Program-made: the position numbers and the translations under genes
NCBI RefSeq assembly: GCF_003010935.1
Contig: NZ_PGGN01000001.1
Span: 186,001-250,000 of the forward strand
Origin: Phyllobacterium endophyticum
GTDB lineage: Bacteria > Pseudomonadota > Alphaproteobacteria > Rhizobiales > Rhizobiaceae
Direction: 5' to 3'
DNA length: 64,000 bases
The notes under the pieces: generated by a model
Databases searched by the model: none
The model's input: the letters and a program-made list of their open reading frames with translations, nothing else
Told to the model about the DNA's origin: nothing
Shown here: piece by piece, positions 37,242-45,796 of the stretch
How positions within the stretch are numbered: position 1 is the stretch's first letter
Layout: each line of letters opens with the position of its first letter

Positions 37242-38666
37242 TCAGCTGTGATAGGCAGCTTCACCATGGGAGGTGAGGTCGAGACCTTCACGCTCCGATT
37301 CCGGCGATGCACGCAGACCGACGATGAGATCGACGATCTTGTAGAGGATTGCGCTGCCGATACCGGACCAGAGAAGCGTCACGGCGACGCCCTTGAACTG
37401 CGCCCAGACCTGCGTCGCTGTACCCGCGTAACCCGCCGCAAAGTCGGCTGTCGAATAGTCGACGATGCCCGCGCCGCCCAATGCGGGGTTTACGAGAATG
37501 CCGGTGCCGAGTGCGCCGATGATCCCGCCAACGCAATGGATGCCGAAAACGTCGAGGCTGTCATCATAATCGAACGTATTCTTGACGACGGCGACGAAGA
37601 AGTAGCAGACCAAGGTCACGACAGCACCGAGGACGATGGCGCCCATCGGACCTACGAACCCAGCCGCCGGTGTGACGGCAACGAGACCTGCTACCGCGCC
37701 GGACACAGCGCCCAGCATCGAAGCCTTTCCACGCAGGAAGGATTCGAGGATGATCCACATTACGGCAGCGGCGGCTGTCGCAACAAACGTGTTGATCATG
37801 GCAAGGCCGGCATAGGCATTGGCCTCAAGGTTCGAACCGGCGTTGAAGCCGAACCAGCCGACCCACAGCAGGGACGCGCCGATCATGGTCATGGTCATCG
37901 AGTGAGGCGCCATGATGTCCTTCTTGTAGCCCGTGCGCTTGCCGACCATGATCGCACCGACGAGACCGGCAATGCCTGCATTGATGTGAACGACCGTGCC
38001 GCCGGCAAAATCGATTGCGCCGAAGCTGAAGATCAGGCCGGACGGATCGGAATAGGCGCTCGGGCCGCCCCAGAACCAGACCATGTGGGCGATCGGGAAA
38101 TAGACGAACGTTACCCAGAGAATGACGAAGAGCACCACTGCGGAAAACTTGACGCGCTCAGCGAAGGCGCCAACGATCAGGGCAGGTGTAATGCAGGCGA
38201 AAGTCATCTGGAATACGACATAGACCAGTTCAGGAATGGCAACGCCTTTCGTGAACGTCTCTGACATCGTCGTTACGTCGACGCCTTGCAAGAATGCCTT
38301 GGACAGGCCGCCGATGAAGGAATTGCCGGGTGTGAACGCAAGGCTGTAGCCATAGAATACCCAGATCAGCATCACCACGGCGGTGATGGTGAAGACCTGC
38401 ATGAGAACCGATAGCATGTTCTTGGAGCGGACGAGGCCGCCATAGAAAAGTGCAAGGCCTGGGATGGTCATCAACAGCACGAGGACCGTCGAGATCATCA
38501 TCCATGTTGTGTCACCCTTGTCGACCGTAAAGGCTGGCGCCGCGGCGGCGGGAGCTGCTGGCGCGGCCTCCTGGGCGAAAGCGGCCAGCGTACCGATAGC
38601 GACCAGTGCCAGCGACCCGAGAAGGGTGCTGCGCGCCGCAGATGTCAGACTGGTTGGAATTTTCAT
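37242..38666 (-). CDS. amtB: Ammonium transporter AmtB
   Basis: A 474-residue ammonium channel with a cleavable N-terminal signal (hydrophobic to about residue 26, AFAQ) and eleven transmembrane helices. Signatures include DTTWMM near the mature N-terminus, GGTVVHINAGIAGLVGA and the pore His region (VGWFGFNAGSN). AAGGAG sits six bases before the start at 38666. It follows glnK by 25 bases in the standard glnK-amtB operon; uridylylation-controlled GlnK should plug the channel when nitrogen is ample. Confidence 0.96.
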   Translation of the reverse strand: MKIPTSLTSAARSTLLGSLALVAIGTLAAFAQEAAPAAPAAAAPAFTVDKGDTTWMMISTVLVLLMTIPGLALFYGGLVRSKNMLSVLMQVFTITAVVMLIWVFYGYSLAFTPGNSFIGGLSKAFLQGVDVTTMSETFTKGVAIPELVYVVFQMTFACITPALIVGAFAERVKFSAVVLFVILWVTFVYFPIAHMVWFWGGPSAYSDPSGLIFSFGAIDFAGGTVVHINAGIAGLVGAIMVGKRTGYKKDIMAPHSMTMTMIGASLLWVGWFGFNAGSNLEANAYAGLAMINTFVATAAAAVMWIILESFLRGKASMLGAVSGAVAGLVAVTPAAGFVGPMGAIVLGAVVTLVCYFFVAVVKNTFDYDDSLDVFGIHCVGGIIGALGTGILVNPALGGAGIVDYSTADFAAGYAGTATQVWAQFKGVAVTLLWSGIGSAILYKIVDLIVGLRASPESEREGLDLTSHGEAAYHS

Positions 38667-38691
38667 TATTATCTCCTTGACCCCAAATAAT

Positions 38692-39033
<342 letters not shown>

Positions 39034-39147
39034 TTATACCCCTGCGCTTGCGCGGTGCCCTTCAGGTGGAATTACTCGAAAGGCTTTCTGTCCGCGTTGA
39101 ACCCATCCCCTCAAAGCCATTTGGCCATTGGCGACTGCTAGGAAGTA

Positions 39148-39163
39148 TTCAAGTTCTGTGCCA
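39148..39163 (-). promoter_or_regulatory. Sigma-54-like promoter of glnK-amtB
   Basis: The minus strand reads TGGCACAGAACTTGAA, a close match to TGGCACG-N4-TTGCW. The -24 GG is intact, but the -12 GC is GA. A TGC-N11-GCA element (39247-39263), about 85 bases further upstream, has the outer bases of an NtrC site. It is plausible because glnK operons are classic NtrC targets. Confidence 0.5.
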
Positions 39164-39285
39164 GTCCGGGAAGTTAATGCTAAATAGTTGATTCCAAATG
39201 ATTTTATTTACAATAGTGAGCGGGAATTGTATAATATTCAGCAACATGCCTAAAAATTGAGCAACTACAGGTGTTGGCCTAGACC

Positions 39286-40155
39286 TCACGCCTGCGAATG
39301 CACACGAATTAGGCCTTCTTGCGCTGTGGAGGCAATCAGCTGGCCATTGCGGCTATAGATTGCACCACGATTGAAACCACGCGCACCGGATGTGCTCGGA
39401 CTGTCTGCCGTATAAAGCAGCCAGTCATCGAAGCCGCAGGGCCGGTGAAACCACATGGCATGATCGAGGCTGGCCACCTGCAGGTCGCGATCGAATATGG
39501 ATCGGCCATGTGCATAGAGCGACGTGTCGAGCAACGTCATGTCCGAGATATAAGCGAGCACCGCCGCCTGCACGGCCCGATCATCTGGTACCGGCCCTGT
39601 GGTCTTGATCCAGACATTTTGTTCCGGCGGCAGCTTTTCCCGGGAAAAGTAATGGCTGAGCGACAACGGCTTCATTTCAATCGGGCGATCCTGCTCCCAG
39701 TATTTGCGGATCGCCCCGGGAGCGTTTTGCAGGTATTGCTCCTTCAGGTCCCGGTCGCTGATGAGTTGTTCCGGCTCGGTGACGTCGAGGGGCTTCGGCT
39801 TCTGATGCTCAAGTCCCGCCTCCTCGATCTGAAAAGAAGCTTCCAGGGAAAAGATGGCGTGACCATGCTGGATTGCAACCACGCGGCGCGTCGTGAAGCT
39901 CGAACCGTCCCGGATGCGGTCGACCTCATAGATTATCGGCACGGCCGGATCACCTGCGCGCATGAAATAACCGTGCAGGGAATGGACGTGACGCAAAGGA
40001 TCGACGGTACGCTGCGCCGCAACGAGAGCCTGGCCGATGACCTGGCCGCCGAAGACCCGCTGCCAGCCGGATTGCGGACTGCGACCTCGAAAAAGGTTGT
40101 GTTCTAGCGTCTCAAGATCAAGTATGGACAAAAGCTCATTCATGGCGTCAGACAT
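39286..40155 (-). CDS. tesB: Acyl-CoA thioesterase II
   Basis: A 289-residue double-hotdog thioesterase that hydrolyses medium- and long-chain acyl-CoAs. Visible signatures are NLFRGRSPQSGWQRVFGGQV near the N-terminus, SLHGYFMRAGDP and the C-terminal SLDHAMWFHRP. The start at 40155 has GGGAG upstream. It is divergent from the monooxygenase at 40247. Confidence 0.94.
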   Translation of the reverse strand: MSDAMNELLSILDLETLEHNLFRGRSPQSGWQRVFGGQVIGQALVAAQRTVDPLRHVHSLHGYFMRAGDPAVPIIYEVDRIRDGSSFTTRRVVAIQHGHAIFSLEASFQIEEAGLEHQKPKPLDVTEPEQLISDRDLKEQYLQNAPGAIRKYWEQDRPIEMKPLSLSHYFSREKLPPEQNVWIKTTGPVPDDRAVQAAVLAYISDMTLLDTSLYAHGRSIFDRDLQVASLDHAMWFHRPCGFDDWLLYTADSPSTSGARGFNRGAIYSRNGQLIASTAQEGLIRVHSQA

Positions 40156-40246
40156 GACCGGCGTCTCCCGTTCGCATGTGGCATACGCTTGCAACAGGAA
40201 CAGAGGCGCAAGTCAAGCTCACCGCAAGGGCAAACCGGAGGCAATC

Positions 40247-41488
40247 ATGGCTGAACGAAGCTCCACTCAGAACCAGAGCACCGACATTGTCATCGCTGGC
40301 GCAGGCTATGTGGGTCTTGCGACGGCAGTGGCGTTGAAATTTTCAGCGCCACATCTTTCGATCACCATCATCGACGCGGCGCCCACCGGTCTCTGGCGCA
40401 ACGATACGCGCGCGTCGGCTATCGCCGCAGCTGCAAGCCGCATGCTGGACCGGCTCGGATGCTGGGACGCCATTTTCCCCGAAGCACAACCCATTACCGA
40501 GATGATCGTAACCGATTCCCGCACGTCCGATCCGGTAAGGCCCGTGTTCCTGACCTTCAACGGCGAAGTAGAGCCGGGCGAGCCATTCGCGCATATGGTG
40601 GAGAATCGCGTGCTCAACGCTTCACTGCGGAACAAGGCAGAAGAGCTCGGCGTGAGCTTCATCGAAGGGGCGGGCGTCAACGGTTTCGAGCAAGGCGACG
40701 CCTCTTTGACGGTCCGCTATCCCGATGGCAAAAGCTTGCGCACCCGGCTGTTGATCGCAGCCGATGGGGTCAAGTCGCGCCTGCGCGAAATGGCGGGAAT
40801 CAAGACCGTCAATTGGCAATACGGGCAGTCTGGCATTGTCTGCACGGTCACGCATGAGCGCCCTCACCATGGCCGGGCGGAAGAGCATTTCCTGCCCGCC
40901 GGCCCTTTCGCCGTGCTGCCGCTGAAGGGCAACCGTTCGTCACTTGTCTGGACCGAACGAACCGCCGACGCGGAGCGGCTGATCAACGAAGACGATTTCA
41001 TCTTTGAGGCCGAACTCGAACAGCGATTCGGGCTGAAGCTTGGCGAACTCCATGTCGAGGGACAGCGCAAGGCCTTTCCACTCGGCCTTACGCTGGCTCG
41101 CGACTTCGTCAAGCCGCGTTTCGCACTCGTCGGCGACGCGGCGCACGGCATTCACCCGATCGCGGGCCAAGGCCTCAACCTCGGCTTCAAGGATGCTGCG
41201 GCGCTAGCCGAAACTGTCGTCGATGCCGATCGGCTTGGACTTGACATCGGCTCCTTGGCGGTGCTCGAGCGCTACCAGACCTGGCGCCGCTTCGACACGG
41301 TGCAGATGGGCGTCACGACCGACATCCTGAACCGGCTGTTCTCCAACGACAATATTCCGGTGCGGGCGCTGCGCGATCTGGGTCTCGGCCTTGTCGAGCG
41401 GATGCCGCGGCTCAAGGGATTTTTCATCCGCCAGGCCGCGGGATTATCCACCACGGCGCCGAAGCTGCTTCAGGGCCAGCCGATTTAG
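40247..41488 (+). CDS. UbiH/UbiF family FAD-dependent monooxygenase
   Basis: A 413-residue flavoprotein hydroxylase of the ubiquinone-biosynthesis type. It has the FAD motif GAGYVGLATAV near residue 17, the central FAD/NADPH-contact motif as LIAADGVKSRLRE, and GDAAHGIHPIAGQGLNLG near 290. It probably adds a ring hydroxyl in ubiquinone synthesis. Alphaproteobacteria often use UbiL or UbiM for these positions, so the exact ring position is not assigned. GGAG precedes the start. Confidence 0.88.
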   Translation: MAERSSTQNQSTDIVIAGAGYVGLATAVALKFSAPHLSITIIDAAPTGLWRNDTRASAIAAAASRMLDRLGCWDAIFPEAQPITEMIVTDSRTSDPVRPVFLTFNGEVEPGEPFAHMVENRVLNASLRNKAEELGVSFIEGAGVNGFEQGDASLTVRYPDGKSLRTRLLIAADGVKSRLREMAGIKTVNWQYGQSGIVCTVTHERPHHGRAEEHFLPAGPFAVLPLKGNRSSLVWTERTADAERLINEDDFIFEAELEQRFGLKLGELHVEGQRKAFPLGLTLARDFVKPRFALVGDAAHGIHPIAGQGLNLGFKDAAALAETVVDADRLGLDIGSLAVLERYQTWRRFDTVQMGVTTDILNRLFSNDNIPVRALRDLGLGLVERMPRLKGFFIRQAAGLSTTAPKLLQGQPI

Positions 41489-41509
41489 AGCGTTGAACGA
41501 GCATTCTGG

Positions 41510-41929
41510 CTAAACGGGCAGTTGGCGGAGTTTTGTCATTCTGCCAATAGGAATCTCGTGCATTGAAGGAGCCGCCAGAAGCTCCGTGATTTTGACGATT
41601 TCAGGCCAGTGCCAGACGATGGTAGCAGCGACTTTATTGAGGGTCGTCTTTTGATAGGCCGGAGCCAATATGAAACCATGCAGTCCGGCGGATCGCGACG
41701 CTGCGCGCTCCACCGGATTTTTCAGTACCCTTCCGTCACCAGAGACGAATATCCATTTTTCTGATGCTTTGCGTAAGTGGTCTATCCAATCGATGTCGGC
41801 CGAATGTCGGCCCTTCGGTAGTCCTGGCACATCCATTATATGGAAAGCGGCACCTCTAAAGTGCTTAATATAGCCATTGAGTGTGGACGCCACTACAGGT
41901 GAGGTACAATTGTCGAATAGCACCTTCAC
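41510..41929 (-). CDS. VapC45-like PIN-domain toxin
   Basis: A 139-residue PIN-like protein and the probable toxin of a type II pair. Acidic residues that could form the metal site are Asp6 (VLFDNCTSP), Asp45/Asp47/Asp50 (ADIDWIDHL) and Asp65 (VSGDGRV). Size and sequence resemble the VapC45/Rv2019 group of Mycobacterium tuberculosis as I recall it. Known PIN toxins cleave tRNA or rRNA; the target here is unknown. Its ATG overlaps the stop of the upstream antitoxin-like gene (ATGA). Confidence 0.78.
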   Translation of the reverse strand: MKVLFDNCTSPVVASTLNGYIKHFRGAAFHIMDVPGLPKGRHSADIDWIDHLRKASEKWIFVSGDGRVLKNPVERAASRSAGLHGFILAPAYQKTTLNKVAATIVWHWPEIVKITELLAAPSMHEIPIGRMTKLRQLPV

Positions 41930-42618
41930 GCCGCAGCCCGATGCTTCATGAGACTTTCAAAATCAATCGACCGGCGAATTGAAGCTTCAGTGACTGCAAA
42001 TGCCAATGCAGCGCCCGTGATGCCTTCTTGCATTCCGGCAGCCGCCAACACAGCCGTTGGAACACTTGATCTCGCGTCAATGGGTTGACCGAAGGACCGG
42101 GCCGGATCGACTACGACATTCAGCTTGCGGCCACCTGGCCACCATACCAGTGGGTTTCCGTCAGCACTGAAATCAACAGTTTTCAGGATAGGATCAATAA
42201 TTCCCTTGAACTCGTATTGCTGACGGAAAAGATTCAGGAGGCGTTCACGTTCTTGTCCGTACTCATCGGTTTCAACGGTATGAAGAAATATCTCGCGTCC
42301 GTCAGTTCGAAATTTATCCGTAGATAAGGGATGGTCTTGTCCAATGATTTCACGAGCCGCCATAATTGTCGCGCGGATGCGAATGGCCGAAACTCCAGCC
42401 CGAATGAAAGCGTCAGCGACTCTTATCTCCATAAGATCGCGAAATCCAAGGTACACCCGTTCATCATCCAGATTGATCTCGGGCATCCATAGTGGCTCGT
42501 ACAGCTTCCCTTGGATGCTGTGACCCCGAAGCCATCGGGAGATTTTTGAGGGATGGACGCGCAAGAGCCTACCCGCTTCCGCAGGTGTGTAGGCTCCGAT
42601 GCCAATCAGACCATCCAT
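41926..42618 (-). CDS. VapB45-like HTH/DUF433-type antitoxin
   Basis: A 230-residue protein, long for an antitoxin. It has an N-terminal MerR-like helix-turn-helix (YTPAEAGRLLRVHPSKISRW, near residues 10-30), a middle region with IRVADAFIRAGVSAIRIRAT, and a C-terminal DUF433-like segment (SVPTAVLAAAGMQEG). This architecture and the partner gene match Rv2018-Rv2019 (VapBC45). The start is uncertain: ATG at 42618 has GGAG nine bases upstream, while ATG 42633 or TTG 42639 would add 5-7 residues. The pair sits between two core genes, suggesting acquisition. Confidence 0.75.
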   Translation of the reverse strand: MDGLIGIGAYTPAEAGRLLRVHPSKISRWLRGHSIQGKLYEPLWMPEINLDDERVYLGFRDLMEIRVADAFIRAGVSAIRIRATIMAAREIIGQDHPLSTDKFRTDGREIFLHTVETDEYGQERERLLNLFRQQYEFKGIIDPILKTVDFSADGNPLVWWPGGRKLNVVVDPARSFGQPIDARSSVPTAVLAAAGMQEGITGAALAFAVTEASIRRSIDFESLMKHRAAA

Positions 42619-42724
42619 CTGGAACGACTCCATTTCCAAACATAGATTCAGTTTGTCCGCTCAGTGTCAATACGACGCTTACGGCGTTGAATGGAGGTAA
42701 CCGAACGCACGGTATCTAGCCGAC

Positions 42725-43765
42725 CTAGAGCGGACGCGGATACTTGCGATAGATCGCGTCGATCTCCTTGAGCAGTTCCGGCGAAAGCGCGATCCGGCTG
42801 GCCCAGATATCGGTCTTCAGCTGCTGAATCGACGTTGCGCCAATAATGACCGAGGTCATGAAGGGCCGAGTCAGTGCAAAGGCAATCGCCATCTGCGCTA
42901 TATCGAGATCATGCTTGCGTGCAAGCTCGATATAGGCACGCACGGCCGGAGCGGAATATTCACTGTTGCGCCACAGGCCGCCAGGCTGGATAGCGCCGCG
43001 CGTGCCCGCCGGGATTTTCCCGTCCAGGTATTTGCCCGTAAGCACACCGGAAGCCAGTGACGAATAGGCGAGCAGGCCGACATTCTCGTGGTGGCTCAGC
43101 TCGGCAAGATCGAGATCGAAGACGCGCTGGAGCAGGCTATATTCGTTCTGCACCGAAGCCACGCGCGGCAGATCATGCCGCTCGGAGAGTTTCAGCCATT
43201 GACCGATGCCCCAGGCCGTCTCATTGGAAAGGCCGATCTCACGAATCTTGCCCTCCTTCACCATGTCGCCCAATCCCTGTAGTGCATCTTGCATCTGTTC
43301 GATGACCTGCGACCTGTCCTGGTTGTGCGGAGCGTAATTCCAGGCGGTGCCGAAATGATAATGACCGCGGGCGGCATAATGGACCTGGTAGAGGTCGATA
43401 TAATCGGTCTGAAGACGCTTCAGGCTGCCTTCCACCGCTTCGCGCACCGAATTGCGGCTTGGCGGTGCGCCATTCCGAATCCAGCTCGTACCGCCGCCGG
43501 AGATCTTGGTGGCGAGCACGAACTTGTCGCGCTTGCCCGACTTCCTGAACCATGTTCCGATGTGGCTCTCGGTCTTGCCATAGGTATCGGCGCTCGCCGG
43601 GATTGCGTAGACTTCCGCCGTGTCCATGAAATTTATGCCCGCGTCGAGCGCATAGTCGATCTGATTGTGCGCATCGGTTTCGGTGTTCTGAACGCCCCAG
43701 GTCATGGTGCCGAGACAGATTTCAGTGACTTCGATATCGGTCCTGCCGAGTTTCTTCAGTTTCAC
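42725..43765 (-). CDS. Aldo/keto reductase (Tas-like)
   Basis: A 346-residue NADPH-dependent oxidoreductase. The catalytic tetrad is readable as Asp48 and Tyr53 (FMDTAEVYA), Lys87 (FVLATK) and His129 (DLYQVHY). Where most Tas-like proteins read IHWPDR, this one has VHYAARGHYHFG, so the substrate loop differs. It uses a GTG start with AGGAAA upstream. Confidence 0.9.
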   Translation of the reverse strand: MKLKKLGRTDIEVTEICLGTMTWGVQNTETDAHNQIDYALDAGINFMDTAEVYAIPASADTYGKTESHIGTWFRKSGKRDKFVLATKISGGGTSWIRNGAPPSRNSVREAVEGSLKRLQTDYIDLYQVHYAARGHYHFGTAWNYAPHNQDRSQVIEQMQDALQGLGDMVKEGKIREIGLSNETAWGIGQWLKLSERHDLPRVASVQNEYSLLQRVFDLDLAELSHHENVGLLAYSSLASGVLTGKYLDGKIPAGTRGAIQPGGLWRNSEYSAPAVRAYIELARKHDLDIAQMAIAFALTRPFMTSVIIGATSIQQLKTDIWASRIALSPELLKEIDAIYRKYPRPL

Positions 43766-43792
43766 GGGATTTCCTGTTCACTTTGAGGTTGA

Positions 43793-44317
43793 TCAGTCGA
43801 TTTCCAGGCCGAGCCTCTGCTTCAGCTTTTGGACACGCTGGCCGTAATGGTGGGAGACGGGAACGGCGGTAGCGGCCTCGTCTACCATAGCAATCAATTC
43901 GAACTTTTCCACTTCAGTAAGCTGCTGGCGCAACAAGGGAGAGACTTTTTCGATCACGAGTGCGGTATCGCCAATCTGGCTGAAAGCCCATTTTGCATAG
44001 ATCATCGCCGCATCGGCTTTTTTGGGATGGCTTATTTCAACGATGACATTCCTCGCGGCATCGATATGATTTTCCGTAATCAGTGTATCCTCCGCTATGA
44101 TTGCAAATATCAGCGTCGCTGCGGCAAGAACCGGGTCGTCGATCGCGCCCAGCGGGGAATGCTCGGCCTGCAGGCGTATTTTCCTGCGCCGGAAATGCCC
44201 GCGCATTCTCCCGGCGCCGTCGATGACATCACTTGCCGCCTCATTGAATATCTTCAACCTGTGCCACCAGAAGAGCCCGCCGCCAACGAGCACGAAAACT
44301 GCCAGAGCAATATGCAT
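43793..44317 (-). CDS. TerB-like protein with N-terminal membrane anchor
   Basis: A 174-residue protein with one N-terminal transmembrane helix (about residues 2-18) followed by a helical TerB-like domain (DDPVLAAATLIFAIIAEDTLITENHI and onward). A TTG two codons upstream could be an alternative start, but AGAGG ten bases before the ATG at 44317 is adequate. It lies 27 bases upstream of the aldo/keto reductase gene on the same strand. Function unknown; the domain call is tentative. Confidence 0.7.
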   Translation of the reverse strand: MHIALAVFVLVGGGLFWWHRLKIFNEAASDVIDGAGRMRGHFRRRKIRLQAEHSPLGAIDDPVLAAATLIFAIIAEDTLITENHIDAARNVIVEISHPKKADAAMIYAKWAFSQIGDTALVIEKVSPLLRQQLTEVEKFELIAMVDEAATAVPVSHHYGQRVQKLKQRLGLEID

Positions 44318-44491
44318 AATCAAAAAACCTCTTTAAAAATATCTAGATTAAAAGGACAGAAATGACGGCGTAAATTAGGCAGTGGAATAATAGGGTGCCA
44401 TGGATATGATACGGAACTATGCTAACACCAGCCAAGCGCCCCTAATGGCGCGGCCACACGTCTTTCAAGCAACTCAATAAGGGAGATACAC

Positions 44492-44920
44492 ATGGACAGA
44501 CAAGCAACAGCAATCTGGAAAGGCGCGCTGAAGGATGGCCAGGGCACGCTCGACACCCAAAGCGGCGCCCTGAAAGGTCTCCCCTACAACTTCAAGGCAC
44601 GCTTCGAGGACGCAAGCGGCACCTCCGGCACCAATCCCGAAGAATTGCTGGGGGCGGCTCATGCGGGCTGCTTTGCCATGCAGCTCTCCCACTTCCTCGC
44701 GGAAAACGGCACTCCGGCTGAAAAGCTCGAAGCCAAGGCAGTCGTGACGCTCGATCCCGCCAAGGGCGCGATCACCAAGAGCGCACTGACCCTTGTCGGC
44801 AATGTGCCCGGCATAGATGCAGCGACCTTCAACGAGCTGGCCAACAAAGCCAAGGCCAACTGCCCGGTGTCAAAGGCCCTCGGCGCGATCGAGCTTACGC
44901 TGGATGCCAGGCTGGCTTGA
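44492..44920 (+). CDS. osmC: OsmC family peroxiredoxin
   Basis: A 142-residue thiol peroxidase that reduces organic hydroperoxides. The two reactive cysteines are in HAGCFAMQLSHFLAENG and in ANCPVSKALG, spaced as in OsmC. GGGAG precedes the ATG, and a strong terminator follows 27 bases after the stop, so it is a single-gene unit. Confidence 0.94.
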   Translation: MDRQATAIWKGALKDGQGTLDTQSGALKGLPYNFKARFEDASGTSGTNPEELLGAAHAGCFAMQLSHFLAENGTPAEKLEAKAVVTLDPAKGAITKSALTLVGNVPGIDAATFNELANKAKANCPVSKALGAIELTLDARLA

Positions 44921-44947
44921 TTGCTTGAGTAGCGGCAGAATCAATTC

Positions 44948-44976
44948 GGGCGCCTGGAGCGCCCATTTTTATTTTG
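44948..44976 (+). terminator. Rho-independent terminator of osmC
   Basis: GGGCGC-CTGGA-GCGCCC followed by ATTTTTATTTT. The convergent sdhB gene ends at 44999, and the terminator separates the two units. Confidence 0.85.
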
Positions 44977-44998
44977 ATGTCATCGCTGCTGTGCAAAA

Positions 44999-45778
44999 TC
45001 AGACGCGCCGCTCCACCATCATCTTCTTGATTTCGGCAATTGCCTTGGCGGGATTCAAACCCTTCGGGCAAGTCTGCGCGCAGTTCATGATCGTATGGCA
45101 GCGATAGAGCCGGAACGGATCCTCAAGATTATCGAGACGCTCGCCGGTCGCCTCGTCGCGGCTGTCGATCAACCAGCGATAGGCCTGCAGAAGCACGGCC
45201 GGTCCGAGATACCTGTCGCCATTCCACCAGTAGCTGGGGCACGATGTCGAGCAGCACGCGCAAAGGATACACTCATAGAGGCCATCCAGCTTGGCGCGGT
45301 CCTCATGGCTCTGCAGCCATTCCTTTGCCGGTTCCGGCGAGACTGTCTTCAGCCATGGCTCGATCGAACGATGCTGGGCATAGAAGTTCGACAGGTCCGG
45401 CACCAGATCCTTCACCACCGGAAGATGCGGTAGCGGGTAAATCTTCACTGCGCCCTTAATTTCGTCCATGCCCTTGGTACAGGCGAGCGTGTTCGTACCA
45501 TCGATATTCATGGCGCAGGAGCCGCAAATGCCCTCGCGGCAGGAACGGCGGAGCGTCAGGGTCGGGTCGATCTTGTTCTTGATCCACAAAAGGCCATCGA
45601 GAACCATCGGGCCGCAATCGTCGAGATCCACATAATAGGTGTCTATGCGCGGATTTTCGCCGTCGTCCGGCGACCAGCGGTAGACCCGGTACTCCCGCAG
45701 ATTATTGGCGCCCTGCGGACGATCCCAGGTCTTGCCCGGGCGCATCTGCGAATTTTTGGGAAGTGCAAGTTCAACCAT
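44999..45778 (-). CDS. sdhB: Succinate dehydrogenase iron-sulfur subunit
   Basis: A 259-residue subunit carrying three Fe-S clusters: [2Fe-2S] ligands in [12 protein letters not shown] plus a later Cys, [4Fe-4S] in [12 protein letters not shown] and [3Fe-4S] with [17 protein letters not shown]. It passes electrons from SdhA flavin to quinone at the inner membrane. It is the last gene of sdhCDAB, 18 bases after sdhA. Confidence 0.97.
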   Translation of the reverse strand: MVELALPKNSQMRPGKTWDRPQGANNLREYRVYRWSPDDGENPRIDTYYVDLDDCGPMVLDGLLWIKNKIDPTLTLRRSCREGICGSCAMNIDGTNTLACTKGMDEIKGAVKIYPLPHLPVVKDLVPDLSNFYAQHRSIEPWLKTVSPEPAKEWLQSHEDRAKLDGLYECILCACCSTSCPSYWWNGDRYLGPAVLLQAYRWLIDSRDEATGERLDNLEDPFRLYRCHTIMNCAQTCPKGLNPAKAIAEIKKMMVERRV

Positions 45779-45796
45779 GATATTCCGGTTCCCTGG

